From the NCBI RefSeq assembly GCF_026210795.1, contig NC_089441.1, forward strand, positions 1,612,001 to 1,676,000: 64,000 nucleotides of DNA, given 5' to 3'. A program made the translations under genes and the position numbers. This DNA is from Rhizophagus irregularis. Taxonomy: Eukaryota; Glomeromycota; Glomeromycetes; Glomerales; Glomeraceae. A model generated the notes under the pieces. It made no database searches. It saw only the letters and a list, made by a program, of their open reading frames with translations, and was not told where the DNA came from. Shown here piece by piece: positions 11,735 through 24,184 of the stretch; position 1 is the stretch's first letter; every line of letters starts with the position of its first letter.

Positions 11735-13193
11735 ATGACTTTTGAGTTTCTTCAAGAAGTTAGTGGTGATTATGAAAAATTACTTAAAATTGAGAAAGGA
11801 CATGATGTAATTATATATGCTGGTGAAAATAAAAATATGAAAGAAATACGTGCGCATTCACTCATCTTATGTGCTAGGTCTCAGTATTTTTGTGCGGCAT
11901 TCTACAATGATTGGGTCGAGAAGAAGAACGGAATTTTTATCTTTAAAAAACCTAACATTTCTCCTCAACTATTCGAGATTATTTTAAGGTAATTTAATGA
12001 ACTAATATTATATAAATTATTTAATGCGGAAGAAATCTATTAAAGCTTTTATTTTTTTTTAATATTTAAGATTTATTTATTGTGGAAAAGTTGATATAGC
12101 AAATTTTAAAGGTCCAGAACTGTTAAAACTTTTAATTGCAGTAGATGAACTTAATATTCAAACATTGGTTACTTGTGTTCAAAAACATTTAATCAATGAT
12201 AAAAAGTTCTTACGAGAGAATTTTATGGAGATTCTTCAAATGGTTTATTATAATGAATTATTCGTGGAATTATTCAATTATTGTCTTGAAGAAATTGATA
12301 CGATATTTAATTCTGATAAAATTTTTAATTTAGAAGCACCTTTATTGGAATTTCTTTTAAAACAAGATAATTTAAATTTAGATGAGATTGAAATTTGGGA
12401 TGGTTTAATCAAATGGGGATTAGCACAAGAAGAACTTAATCGAAACACCTCTAAATGGAACAAGAATGATATAATTATTTTTAAAAGGATTCTTTTTAAA
12501 TTTATTCCCTTAATTAGATTTTATGGAATACCTTCTGAAGATTATATTAACAAAGTTAAACCCTATGAAGAGGTTTTATCTGAAGAATTGCGAGAAGAAA
12601 TATTAAAATTTCACTTGAATCCCGAATATAAACCAACAGTCAACATTTTACCAAGACGTTTTATTGATTCTACTTTAATTAATCAAAAACATATCAAACT
12701 TTTTACAAATTGGATTGACATGAGAGATAATAACACAAATTACAATGGAATTCCTTATAAATTTAATCTTTTATATAGAGCTAGCAGAGATGGCAATACA
12801 GCTGCAGCATTTCATGCTAAATGTGATAACAAAGGACCTACTATAGTTGTAGTAAAAATTAAAAATTCGGAACAGATAGTTGGAGGATATAATCCACTTT
12901 TTTGGGATTTGAGTGGTGATTTTAAGATTACAGATAATGGTTTTATTTTCTCATTCTCTGATAAAAATAATCTTCAAACTGCGACAGTCGCTTATAATAT
13001 TGTTAGGTCACGTTCTATATATTGCGACAAAACATGTGGTCCAGTATTTGGTTGTAATGATTTATATATAAATTATAGTATTAATCCTGTTGATGTTTGG
13101 TGTAGTACCTGTACAAGTTGCTATCCTACATGCAATTTCCCAAGAAAAATGTATGTAGATGATTATGAAGTATTTCAAGTTATTATAAAATAA
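11735..13193 (+). CDS. BTB-BACK-TLDc protein, gene 3
   Basis: Exons 11735-11988 and 12071-13193, with an 82-bp intron (donor GTAATT, acceptor TTTAAG); about 458 residues, the same exon lengths as gene 2. The BTB domain (HDVIIYAGENKNMKEIRAHS), the BACK-like region and the first half of TLDc (YRASRDGNTAAAFHAKCD) are nearly identical to gene 2. The last 90 residues diverge strongly (TATVAYNIVRSRSIYCDKTC, CYPTCNFPRKMYVDDYEVFQ). A function as a Cul3-type adaptor is inferred from the BTB domain. TLDc of this fungal family has no demonstrated biochemical role that the sequence itself would reveal. Confidence 0.9.
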
Positions 13194-13652
13194 CCAGTTA
13201 TTGTGTGTATCTATTTAACAAGTTACATATAAAATTTTTCAAGAGTTCAAAATTATTAAATATGTGTTTAAATAAAAATTAAGATAACAATTTAAACTAT
13301 TTATAGTACGATTGAAATAATTTGAAAGATTCACAATATTGAAAAAAATTAGATGTCTACGTACTGTGATTAGGGATGGCAACGGTCACGGTCATTAACC
13401 GGTTATGACCGGTCATGACCGTGACCGATATCGGTCGGTCAAAGACCTCTGACCGACCGTTTGACCAACCGGTCTGACTGACCGGTTAACTGACCGTTTT
13501 TTTTATGAAATACTTAATAAAAAACGTTTTCGCAACGGTTTCTATTAAAATAATTAAAAAAACGTTTGCGAAACATTTTATAAAAAAAAAAGGGTTCGCA
13601 AACGTTTTTTTATTAAATTACATTTTACAAACGTTTTCAGGATCGGTTAAAC

Positions 13653-14570
13653 TTTAGAGCTCCGAATGGGTCAGGTCAGGTCAGGTTGATTGATAAACCT
13701 GACCTGAAATTTTTTTTCAGGTCAGGTCAGGTCAGGTTATATCAGGTTGTCTGTTTGACCTGACCTGACCTGAAACCTGAAAAATTTCAGGACTATTTTT
13801 ATTAAAGTATTGAAAAAAAATGGTACAAAACTTTTTTTTTTAATATAATATTATGAAAAAACCGTTTTTGCAACGTTTTTTATTAAAATATTGAAAAAAA
13901 ATATTGCAAAACGTTTTTTTTAAATGTTTTCGCAATGTTATTATTGAAATATCAAAAAAAAAACGTTACGAAACATTTTTTTAATATAATATTATGAAAA
14001 AACGTTTTCTCAACGTTTTTTCTCGAAATATTGCGATTCAACATTTTTATATTAAAATCATATAAAAAAGTGAATCCCAATACTGCAATTCACTTTTTTA
14101 TATAGAATTAATATAAAAAAAGTGAGTTGCGATATCGCAAATCACTTTTATTATATAAAATCAATATAAAAAAAGTGAGTTGCAGTATTGCGATTTACTT
14201 TTTTTATATAGAATTAATATAAAAAAGTGAATCGCAATATCGCAACTCACTTTTTTTATATAGAATCTATATAAAAAAGTGAATCGCAATACCGCAACTC
14301 ACTTTTTTTATATAGAATCTATATAAAAAAGTGAATCGCAATACCGCAACTCACTTTTATTATATAAAATCAATATAAAAAAGTGAATCGCAATACTGCA
14401 ACTCACTTTTATTATATAGTAGAATCAATAGTTTCAGGTCATCAGGTCAATCAGGTCAGGTCAATCTTCATACCTGACCTGAATTTTTTTTAAAAATCTC
14501 ATACCTGACCTGAATTTCAGGTCAGGTCAGGTCAGGTTACCTGAATTTGGCTGACCTGTTCGGAGCTCTA
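13653..14570. mobile_element. 918-bp MITE with TAGAGCTCCGAA ends
   Basis: Ends (TT)TAGAGCTCCGAA and TTCGGAGCTCTA are flanked by GGTTAAAC duplications at 13645-13652 and 14571-14578. Arms consist of GGTCAGGTCA-type tandem repeats, and the centre holds palindromic AAGTGANTYGCAATAY repeats. It has the same ends as the MITE at 59105-59571 but a different arm repeat. Confidence 0.75.
14040..14425. repeat. palindromic 60-bp tandem repeats
   Basis: About six units of roughly 60 bp, each with AAGTGA(A/G)T(C/T)GC, an A-T core, GCAACTCACTTTT and TATATAGAAT, able to pair within and between units. They lie inside the MITE at 13653-14570. No coding. Confidence 0.75.
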
Positions 14571-14653
14571 GGTTAAACGGTCGGTCAAACGGTTGGTTGG
14601 TCGGTCAAAGGTTCTTAACCGGTTATGACCGACCGATGACCGACCATGACCGA

Positions 14654-17600
14654 TAGGGATGGGGACGGTTCCATCGGTTCCGTTCCGGTTCTGCAGAGCG
14701 GCGGAGCCGGCTCCGAGCTCAGTTTTATGGAACGGCTCTAGTCGGTTTGAGTCAGTTCGAGTCGGTTCGAGTCGGTTAAATTTGATTTATAATTAATGAC
14801 GAACCAATCATCTACATTCGTTACTAATTTAGTAATAGATGTATTCGCCTTAAAATAGTGCCAATTTAATTGGTTTTTTAAAGTTGCACACTTAAAATTT
14901 ACTATTTAAATAAACGCAACTGAAAATAAAATTTTTTTTTGATAATTTTATAAAATTTTACTAAAAAATAAATTTAATATTAATATATTTGACCAACTTT
15001 CATATATTTATTAAAATGTTTTTTTTTACAATATCAGTGAAAAATAACAAAATTCGAGTTGGTGGCATTGTAAAGTAAAGTAAAAAAAAACTGAATAACA
15101 GCTAGGCTAACTGGCTAAGAAAAAAAATTATTATTTGACTAGCTTATTATTAATCCAACTTTTCATACACAAACAAGCCCTTGCCGTTTCTGGCAATAAA
15201 CGATTCCGGGTTTTAGTGATTGTGTTTCCAGCTACCGAAAAGGCTTGTTCTGACGCAACACTTGTTGCTTGAATACAAAGAAAATCTCGTGCAATATTAC
15301 ATAATACCGGGAATTCGCTAGAATGCGCTTGCCACCATATGAGAGGATCGGTCCCCTCATCAATCGGTAGTTGAAGATACCGATTCAGTTCTTCAAATTC
15401 TATTGCTGGAATTACTGGAGGAGAAATTTCGTCATTGGTTTGATCAATTTCTTCATTTATTTGTTGCAATCGTGCAAAATACTGGCGTGTACTATTAGGA
15501 GCATATTGTTTTGCATTCATAGGTGAGGACCGTCCTTTATATATATTGTATGTATCTTGAATATGTTGGAAAGCACTTACTCTTGACTCATCCAAGAATA
15601 TTGTAAGTTTATTTCGAGAGTCCAGAATTGCAGAAGTAATCGAAGATTTATCCATAATCATCCAATATTGTCTTATTTTCTGGTGTATCAAAGTTGCCAT
15701 TTCGCGTTGCGTAAAGGTCTCATTTTCCATATTTTTCATTAGATGTGCCTGGATTCCTGAAAAAATAAAACGAGTCTCACCCATCGTTGGATAGGATGAT
15801 GCTGACAAATATTTGGTAGCTTTTTCTAGGGGTTCAAGAAGCAAGAGCGTATTCTATTTAAAATAGGTAATATTAGTATTTTTTTAAAAAAAATTGTTAC
15901 ATTCTTTTTTTTTAAAATAATAATTAAAATTTTCTAAATTATTTACTTTGATAGCAATCCAATCATCATCATTTGGGTAAAAGGCATGAATTGATCGATT
16001 ATCAGCTACTAGTAAATTTAGTGCTGGTTCAAGTACCTCCAAACGCCTCAGCATATAGTAAGTAGAGTTCCAGCACGTCTCTACGTCAATAATAGGTTTA
16101 AGGTACTTCATTTCTTTTAAGTTGCATAAGAGACGAAGACTATCACATAGACGGGTCGAATTTTTAATGCTATTCATTAGTTTACGAGCCTTTTTAATGG
16201 AATCGTTAACTAATTTTAGTCCCTCTTTTACACCTAAGTTTAGGATGTGTGTAGCGCATCGGTAGTGAGAAAAAATCATGGATGAAAATTCGTCATCCAT
16301 GTCTAAAGCAATCTCTCTCCCACAAACTATCATTGCAGATTCATTATCTGTCGTGAGCGCGATGATTTTATTGGAAATATTGAACTCCTCCAAAATTCGC
16401 ATTATTTCTCTTGCAATATTTGCTCCGGAATGGCTAACTGTAAAAGGGATGATATCAAGAAGAAAATTCTGGAGTTTCCAGTTGGAATCCACATAATGGA
16501 TAGTGAGTCCTAAAAATGCCTCCCGGTTTATGGTAGACGTTCACATATCTGCCGTTAACGTGAATTTTCCTTCAATTTTATGGAGTTCATTGATAACTGC
16601 ATCTCTTCGGTTTGTAAATGTAGCAATTATTAATTCTATTTAATTAGAAAGAAAATTAGATGTTATTTTATGAGTTTTAAAAAAATTTTTTAAGATAATT
16701 ACCTTTTGCCTTATGTCTATCAGGAATAATATATCGCGGGCAGAAAAAATTGATGAATATTTTAAAATAATGGTTTTCAACAACCGTGAATGGCTGAAGG
16801 TCACAGATCAACCAATCAGTAAGGTATTTATCGTGAATTTGTTGTTGTTCTTCATCAAAAGGATCCCTTTTTTCAATTAAGACATGTTTTTTCTTAGGTA
16901 CACTTAAACGATATTTATTAAGATGCTTTCGCAAAGTACTAACACTTGTTGTTATTCTGTATCTATTGGAACATATTTTGCAAATATTATAGCCTGGAGC
17001 ATATGACGGATTTTTATAAAAGTATTGCCATACGGCACTTCCTGACGTAGTTGTTATATCCGAAATGTAAGTATCTGATCCTATATTCATACGTGACAAC
17101 TGGCTAGCTGAATCATCAGGATCTAAAACATCTTCCCACTCCTCATCAAACTCTTCATCTTCAAGCACTAAATCTTCTTGGTCGGGAACAAATTCTTTGT
17201 CACTTAATGACATTTTGAGATGAGAGTGGATTTTTTTTTTGTCATCTTTTTAGATTATCGGTATTTATTTTATCAGCTATTAGTCTGTTACAGATTCTTT
17301 TTTAGGAAAATCATCATATTTATAAAGCCGATTTTGTTAATTTCATAGTGTACAGGATCAAATACAAGTTTCTTAACTGATTAATTATTATTTCAACATA
17401 AAGGAATAATTCAAATTTCCTATTTTGTATATTTATAATTATTGTAACTTTCCCGTTTAATTCAACCATTTTTCAGTTCTTTGATTATTGGGATGTAAAT
17501 TTTTTCGTATAATGGTTTTTAAGAAATAATCGTAAGAATTATTTCTTACGTTTTAAGAAATAATCGTAAGAATTATAAAACTTTGCCTCTTAGTATCTAA

Positions 17601-17984
17601 CCTTCGAGATGGTGATTAATTTTGTTAATACATCACAATTTTAGAATTTTTATTTACGAATAATTGAAATAGTTTTAGAATAAAAGTTCCTTTTATTATT
17701 TAAAAAAATTTAAAAAAAAATCATTGACGTAATTATGATTTAATATTTATTTTATGACGTATTTGCCGAAAAATAATATCATCTGATAGCATCTGATAGT
17801 CACTTGATCGCTGATCTCCATAAATCGACTCTAACAAATGACTATTATAATATTATAAACTGAACTGAACTGCTCGAGTCAAGCGGCTGAGTTCTAGAGA
17901 ACCGGAACCGATTCTCGGTTCCGGCTCGGTTCTCAGTTCTGAACCGTGCTTGAGCCGCTCATTTGTGGAACTTCCCCATCCCTA
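14654..17984 (-). mobile_element. nested hAT transposon, TSD ATGACCGA
   Basis: A 3.33-kb element with ends TAGGGATGGGGA and TCCCCATCCCTA, flanked by ATGACCGA at 14646-14653 and 17985-17992. It is inserted in the subterminal repeats of the outer hAT element. It carries one three-exon transposase gene on the minus strand and has GGTTCC/GAGTCGGTT-rich subterminal ends. Confidence 0.9.
15131..17213 (-). pseudogene. hAT transposase with one nonsense codon
   Basis: Three exons on the minus strand: 17213-16703, 16635-15947 and 15853-15131 (introns 67 and 93 bp, GTAATT..ATAG and GTAAAT..ATAG). They add up to exactly 641 codons. Exon 1 has an acidic N-terminus and a BED-type zinc finger (CKICSNRYR, LRKHLNKY). 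Exon 2 has the catalytic region (VSHSGANIAREI, LTTDNESAMIVCGREIA). Exon 3 ends in the hAT dimerisation domain (DPLIWWQAHSSEFPVL, ASEQAFSVAGNTITKTRNRL). A TGA at 16541-16543 replaces a residue, probably tryptophan, in exon 2; no other lesion was seen. The intron positions are my reading and need transcript support. Confidence 0.85.
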
Positions 17985-18015
17985 ATGACCGACCATTGCC
18001 ATCCCTAACTGTGAT

Positions 18016-18514
18016 CATGAGTGTTTCTCTGTCCACTTATGTAAATAACGTGGTCGTCACGTTTACTTTAGAGTTTAAGATGGTTAAGACGGTTCAATTC
18101 AGTGCAATCTGCGGCCAAAAAAAATTTTAATATTTTTTTTTTTTTAGTTTCAAAATGGTATTTATTACCGAATTTTATTGTATAAGATGCAGAACTTAAA
18201 TGGCAAAATCCGTATAACCTACATTTATGCACATTGAATAGATGTCACTCCTGCCATACCATGCCTTTGTTATGCTTTCTAACTACAAACAAAGTTACCA
18301 ACCCACTCCTTTAGTTCTGTTATTAAATTTAACAACAGTTACCCTTTACACTGTTGAACCATATAATTAAATTAACTCCTATAAAGAAAGAAAAAAAAAG
18401 TACAAATTTGAAATGGCCATTTTGCAGGCTAAATTTGACATTGTGGTACATATGTGCATTTTTTGTAAAATTTACTGTCTACGATATCCAGCAAAAAACC
18501 CCTTGTCAGACCAT
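18016..18514. other. intergenic, no gene seen
   Basis: AT-rich unique-looking DNA after the hAT insertion. A short stretch, GCAATCTGCGGCC followed by an A/T run (about 18095-18150), resembles GCCGCAGATTGCACC (inverted) near 9633, so it may be a fragment of a dispersed repeat. Confidence 0.4.
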
Positions 18515-19605
18515 TTTCTGAATACCAAATTTCCTGAATATACCTTTTCCCAAATCCAATTTTCTGAATACCTATTTCCAGAAATTGATCATTTCCAGAA
18601 ATTCCATTTTCCTGAATGCCAATTTCCCGAATCTCAATTTCTGGAATTATATGAAACATCCAATTTCCTGAATTCTTTTATCCTGAATTATTTTATCCCA
18701 AATTCCAATATCATGAACCTTGATATTCTGAATGGACATTTTACTGAATTTATTATTATTTTGTATAATTTTACATCATAAATTAGAATTATTAATTTCA
18801 TAGACTCAACCTTTATTTTATTTAGTATATTAATCAATAAATTATATATAATGTATATAAATATAATATGTAATAAACTAACTTGTATTAAAACAAATAC
18901 TTAAAATAAATAATGCAAAAGCGAGCAGATTTTATTATTCAGTCAAAGTATCTGTTTGAAATTTGTACCTGTACCAAATCTTTTTCTCCTAAAATGTAAA
19001 TTAATTATATTTACTTGATGTTTAGGAAAATATTATCAACTCAGTGGGTCAGAGAAAAATTTTATTAGCTAAAAATGCAATATTTCCTAATTGATTGTAT
19101 ATATATTTCCTTATGTTTACTTCATATTTACTTCAATTGATTGTAATACTTGTACAGGCAAGGGATGCTTGAAATAGCCACTCCCAAATTACATAATTAT
19201 GACATATAAAATTCATATTCAATTGTTTTATATAAAATGGTAGAAATTAGTCTTTATCAATAGTTCTTATTTTTTAAATTTATTATATAGTTTATTTATA
19301 AATCATATGAGAAAATATACAATTTATTATTAATTCAAGAAATTGTCCATTCAGAATATTAGAATTCGGAATATTATAATTAAGGATATTTGAATTTGGG
19401 ATATTGGGATTCAGGATATTGGAATAAAAGGATTCGGGAAATTAGACTTCAGGAAATGGGATTCGGGAAATAAGGATTTGGGAAATTGTATATTTCAGGA
19501 AAATATTCAGTTTGAAAAATTGGCATTCAGGCAAATGACTTTGGGAAAAGATATATTCAGGAAAAAGGCATTCAGGAAATCATACTGTAACCCAAAAAAC
19601 CCACA
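18515..19605. repeat. imperfect inverted-repeat element with TTCCTGAAT units
   Basis: About 290 bp at 18515-18805 recurs inverted at about 19325-19600. Both arms consist of degenerate 10-20-bp units ending in CTGAAT (AATTTCCTGAAT, ATTCTGAATGGACA). The 500-bp spacer is AT-rich and non-coding. Open frames in the arms are products of the repeat. Clean termini and a target duplication were not identified. Confidence 0.6.
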
Positions 19606-19720
19606 TTCTAGAAGACCGACTGCCCTTAAAACTTACCTTCTCTATGAATGCCCAATAATACTAAACCTATTCGTTATCCATTGCCCTTATCTTATTAGGC
19701 CTGTCCACAGTTTCCACCAT

Positions 19721-22304
19721 CAGTAAGTTAAGTGCGCATAAAACTGCGCATTGTTTTATGCCAACACAGATCAGCGTGAAATCATGTGATTCTACGAAGG
19801 CAACACAGAACAGCGCGTTGAAAAATAGCATCAATCAACGCACTGTTTTATCTACATCGCATAAATCATTGCACAGATTTTTTTATTTAATTTATTTATT
19901 TAATTTCATTTTATTCTATTTATTTATTAATTTATTAATTAATTAATTTATTTATTTTACTGTATTTATTTTATTTTCATATACCTAACTGTCTATTATA
20001 GTATATATTTAATTTAAATTATCCCCTGAAACTCACATTATTGTAAATAATGATAAGTCCAATTTCAAGAAATCTACCGTTCCTAAAAATAAAATAAGAT
20101 AGAAACATTAATTTAATAACGTTTTCATTAAGATTTTTAAAAAAAATCCTTCCTAAAACTCACAAGTCTTACAAGAAATATCCATTCCAAGAAATTGCCG
20201 AGCTGAATCGTTCCTAAAATAAAAAAAATTTAATAAAAAAATTTATCTGATATTAAAAAAAAAAAAAATTGAAATTTTTAAAAAAGACACCTGAACGGGA
20301 CTATGGTGTCATAATAAATTGCTTTCTTCCAAACTTAAGCTAAATTCAAAATTGGCTCTTACAAGAAAAAACAAAAAGAAATGTTAATAAAACGATTCTT
20401 TTAAAAAAAAACAAATAGTTTTAAAGTTATGATATAACTTCAAAACTTACCAAAAATCTAACACCTAAATGCAAAGCTGAAATCTATACCGAGTAAAAAA
20501 GAAAAAATGAAACGTTAGTAAACGTTTCTTTTAAAAAAAATAAATAAATAATTTTGAAATTAATTTCCAGAAACTTACCACATGAGCAGCCAAATATTGA
20601 AGCAGAAACCTACAAAATATATAAGAAGTATTAGTTAATATTTCAAAAAAAAATAATAAAAAAAATTTCGTTTTTAAAGCATACTCGGTATTCAGTATCC
20701 AATGCCGAACGAAATCTACAAAATATAAAAGAAGTGTTAGTATAACACTTCAAAAAAAATAATAAAAAACAAATTTTCGTCTTTAAAGCCTACCCGATAT
20801 CCAAATATCCAATGCCGAAAGCTGAAAGAAACCTACAAAATACAAAGAAAAAGTGTTAATATAGCACTTCAAAAAAAAAATCAAAATTGACTTCAAAATA
20901 CCTACTAGGAATCCAATGGTAAAGGGAAGCCAGAAGAACCTACAAAATACAAAGAAATGTTAATATAACGCTTCTTTAAAAAAAAATAGAAATATTCTAC
21001 CATTTTTACCTGTTGTTAATGGTTTGGTCATAGTCCCAGTTGGTTCAATTCTAACAAACGATCTAAAAAAAATAAAAGGTATTAATATTATCATAACGCC
21101 ATTAACTACCACGCATTCACTCAAAGAAACTTACCGCAAATTTTGCTTCTAATAACCTAAAAAAATAATAAAAAAAGGCATTATTATTGTTTCCTAATGC
21201 AAATATACACCATATACCTATCTACCTTTGAATCTATATTCCAGGAAGCGTCCAAGAATCTAAAAGAATAAAAAAAAGGCGTTAGTATTGTTTTCTAACA
21301 CCAATACACAGCACACACCTGCCTACCTTCAAATCTGTATTCCAGGAAGCGTTCAGGAGTGTTCAAGGACCTAAAAGAATAAAAAAAATGGGGTTAGTAT
21401 TGTTTCCTAACACCATTACGCTATCATACACTCCAAAAAAACACTTATCTTTTCAGAAAGTCTAGGAAATCTGCCAAAGAACTGTTCCTAAATGAAAAGA
21501 AAAAGTCAATTTCATTCCTAAAAAAATAATGATAAATAAAATAATATTAATAAAAATACCTTAATATCCCGTTTTCACTCTGAGTTCCCTACCTAAAATA
21601 AAAAAGAAAAAATTTTCTTAAAACTCTTAAAAAAAGATTATCTAAATCAGTTTGGCCATAAGTCATATGACTAGTAATACCACCGATCGGAACTATTTTC
21701 AAATTATCAATCCATTTCTACAAAAAAAAACGCAATCAACAAAGGGAAATTAAAAAAATTAAAAGAAACAAAAGGATAAAAAAGAGACTTACTTTTTTAG
21801 ATTTTTAATTTTTTTTTACTTTAAGAGCGTTAATTAACATTCTATTTTTATTTTCTTTTATAGACAGTTTCTTGGACTTGAAATATGAAGGGTAAGTTTC
21901 ATGTTATTTCTATGTTTGAATGTTAAGAAAAAAACATAATTAGTATGAGCAATAAAAAAAATAAAAAGATAAATCATAAAGTAATAATACCGAAACTGAA
22001 GCAAAATAAACTTCAGCTTCGAAGAAAGAAGCCATATACCTAAATAAACTTAATAAAAAATAAACTTAAAGTTAGGTAAATAAACTTTGCAATTTTGTGT
22101 CACAGATTCGCACTGAAACTTTTAACACTAATCAAGGTGCTGAATTATGTCACAGTAATCAATGCACTTTCCAATACAATGATCATTGCACTGAATAATT
22201 GGTGCATTGTTTAGTATTTTGTTGGCATAAATCATTGCAATGATCAATGCGCCGAATTTTACAGTGCTTTTCAATACAATGATTTATGCTGACCTAACTT
22301 ACTG
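19721..22304. mobile_element. 2.58-kb non-coding element with CAGTAAGTTA termini
   Basis: Ends CAGTAAGTTAAGTGCGCATA and (inverted) CAGTAAGTTAGGTCAGCATA. Subterminal regions share GTTTTATGCCAACA / GATTTATGCCAACA and repeated GCATTG and CAATGATT motifs. The only candidate target duplication is 2 bp (AT). The inside is non-coding and includes degenerate tandem units. Confidence 0.55.
20560..21600. repeat. degenerate about 90-120-bp tandem units
   Basis: Successive units share CCTACAAAATAYAAAGAA, a short TTA..TAA hairpin-like core (GTGTTAGTATAACACTTC), an A run and TAAAGCCTAC. Later units drift to CCTAAAAGAATAAAAAAA..TAGTATTGTTTCCTAAC. No coding frame survives. Confidence 0.55.
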
Positions 22305-22466
22305 ATGACTCTCTTCATCTTATCTTCTTTCACATGACGTGCCTTTATCTTTTCACTATTAGCATTAAATTCCTCAACCTCCTCTTTTTTTGGAACCCGA
22401 TTAGAATTGTATGATATAAACTGCAGAATCACATTTTGGGCCGCAATCTTGTTTACCACCAGATGA

Positions 22467-22805
22467 CAGTGATGGCAAATGACTAGGTCATTTGCCCATT
22501 TTGAGATGACCTCCGAATGACCTATAAATGACCTAGTCATTTAGGTCATTTGTCATTTGAGTTATTTAAAATTAATGCTTTATAATTTAGGCCAAGTTAA
22601 TGATGCCAGCCAGAATTATGAACTTCTAATATCATGTGAAAATTTTATCCATGAAATAGTGAAATTGTATGAATAGTTCTGGCCAGAATTATGATGTAAT
22701 TTTTAAATGACTAGGTCATTTGTCATTTAATGTTGAAATGACCCAAATGACACGTGACCAGTCATTTGAGTCATTTGAGGTCATTTGGGTCACTGGCCAA
22801 CACTG
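22467..22805. mobile_element. hAT-type MITE, TSD CCAGATGA
   Basis: 339 bp with ends CAGTGATGGCAAATGAC and (inverted) CAGTGTTGGCCAGTGAC, flanked by CCAGATGA duplications (22459-22466, 22806-22813). It is filled with AATGACCTA/AGTCATTT units. Non-coding. Confidence 0.85.
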
Positions 22806-23143
22806 CCAGATGATATGTAATCTGCTTCCAAAAGTGGTAGTCATCTATTTTCATCGCGCCCTTATGCTGTATATCTATATGAAATCAATCACATCTTCCT
22901 CCGTTACTACATCTTTTAAGGCAAGGCGTTTGATGCACCTTTCTTTTTTAGCCTCATCTATCTTTTCTGGAACACCTGGTTGAAGGCCTTCCCTGAGTTG
23001 ATTACATTCATCACACCGAGGGATGTATCACCTCTTTACTCATATTTTTTCCTTTTCCAAAGAACTTGTCCAAGCTCCATCTATGGCGGCCTTGAAGTTT
23101 TTCTGAACCTACCGATCTGAATGTAAGGTTTGTTTCTTGTTGG

Positions 23144-23413
23144 CAGAGCTTGGACTCAAGTCAGAATGAGTCAACTCGAGTAAAATGAGTCAAAGAGTAC
23201 TCGAGTTCAAGACTCGAGTCAGGACTAAAGTGCAGGCCAAAAAACTTATCTATAATTTATCCAGATCATTATAGTCATAATGCCAGCAGGAATTACAAAT
23301 AGGTTCAGCTAGCACTATCAACCATGTGATTTTAGTTGACTCGAATCAAGAAATTTCTGACTCAAGTGTGAGTTCAACCCAAGTCAACTCGAGTTACATG
23401 AGTGCGAGCTCTA
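23144..23413. mobile_element. hAT-type MITE with CTCGAGT repeats
   Basis: 270 bp with ends CAGAGCTTGGACTCA and (inverted) TAGAGCTCGCACTCA. The flanks CTTGTTGG and CTTGTCGC look like a degraded 8-bp duplication. Arms carry ACTCGAGT-type units, like the MITE at 59105-59571. Non-coding. Confidence 0.65.
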
Positions 23414-23671
23414 CTTGTCGCTCGAATAGCACTTGTCTTTATGATGTTTATTACCTCTCCTCTCTTTCCATTCTTGTTCCACTTGATCTTGCACTTTCTT
23501 GAATGCCCAAAAGGCCTACTTTGTACCATTTCCTTTTTTTTCCGCATTTGATAGTGTGTCATCCAGGCCCTTTTGTGACATAAAGTAAGTCAGAACTTCC
23601 AGAGCTGGACTTTATCACCTTCGAAAATACAATCTTAGGATATAAAGCCGTTAAAGCTTTTAGGTATTTCA

Positions 23672-24150
23672 GTCGTCGGTCTGGGTGTGTGTGTCGCTAC
23701 CGCTCCACCCACCTCAGCCAGGGGGCCTCGCAGTACCTATATCTCGCTATCGCTCCACCTATATCGCCCCTGCGGGGGATCAGGAATCCCCATATATCCG
23801 CCACAATCTGGGACAACATATAGAACAAATATATATACCAAATAACTAGAAAACAATAGAAAAGGAAGGAATAACGGATATAATGAGAGGGTTGTCCCGG
23901 ATGTGGCAGATGTGGCAGATGTTTCAGAAAAAATATGAGAGGACATCCCCCCAGAAAAAGTTTTATTTTTACCCCCAGATCTGCTACATCCGGAACATCT
24001 GGAACAAGTCAGGATTCCGTCTAATAATCTATTGGAAGCAGTGAGACAGCAAACCAGGTAAATTAGTAGGTAAGCCCCTAGAAGGTCTATAGAGCCAGTA
24101 AGACCAACCCCGTCCCGCCCCCATCAGAAAAAATAAGTAATTGAACAATG
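23672..24150. repeat. left terminal inverted repeat of copy A
   Basis: Begins GTCGTCGG, then CGCTACCGCTCCACC, GCCTCGCAGTACCTATAT and GGGGATCAGGAATCCC, all shared with the B and C ends. The inner edge (CAGAAAAAATAAGTAATTGA) is also shared with B. The opposite end of A is not in the window. Confidence 0.8.
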
Positions 24151-24184
24151 GGTATACCATAAGTAACCTATAAGGACAGATAAC

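Larger units (their letters stand above)
13371..18007. mobile_element. outer hAT-type element, disrupted by nested insertions
   Basis: Termini TAGGGATGGCAA and TTGCCATCCCTA are flanked by 8-bp duplications ACTGTGAT (13363-13370 and 18008-18015). Subterminal DNA is packed with CGGTCA/TGACCG units. Its body is split by a MITE at 13653-14570 and by a second hAT at 14654-17984. What remains of the outer element itself is short and non-coding, so it was probably a MITE. Confidence 0.85.
22305..23671 (-). pseudogene. decayed coding-like sequence, unrecognised
   Basis: On the minus strand several short stretches read like protein (VPKKEEVEEFNANSEKIKAR near 22330-22400, RCDECNQLREGLQPGVPEKI near 22960-23020, RKCKIKWNKNGKRGEVINI near 23440-23500), but stops and two MITE insertions break every frame. 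I do not recognise the family. Base composition is less AT-rich than the flanks, consistent with a former gene. The family may also be a mobile element's own gene. Confidence 0.3.

Noticed and set aside
18413-18781. 122-residue frame rich in F, P, E and Q
   Set aside because: Made by the TTCCTGAAT repeat units of an inverted-repeat element; no start context or domain.
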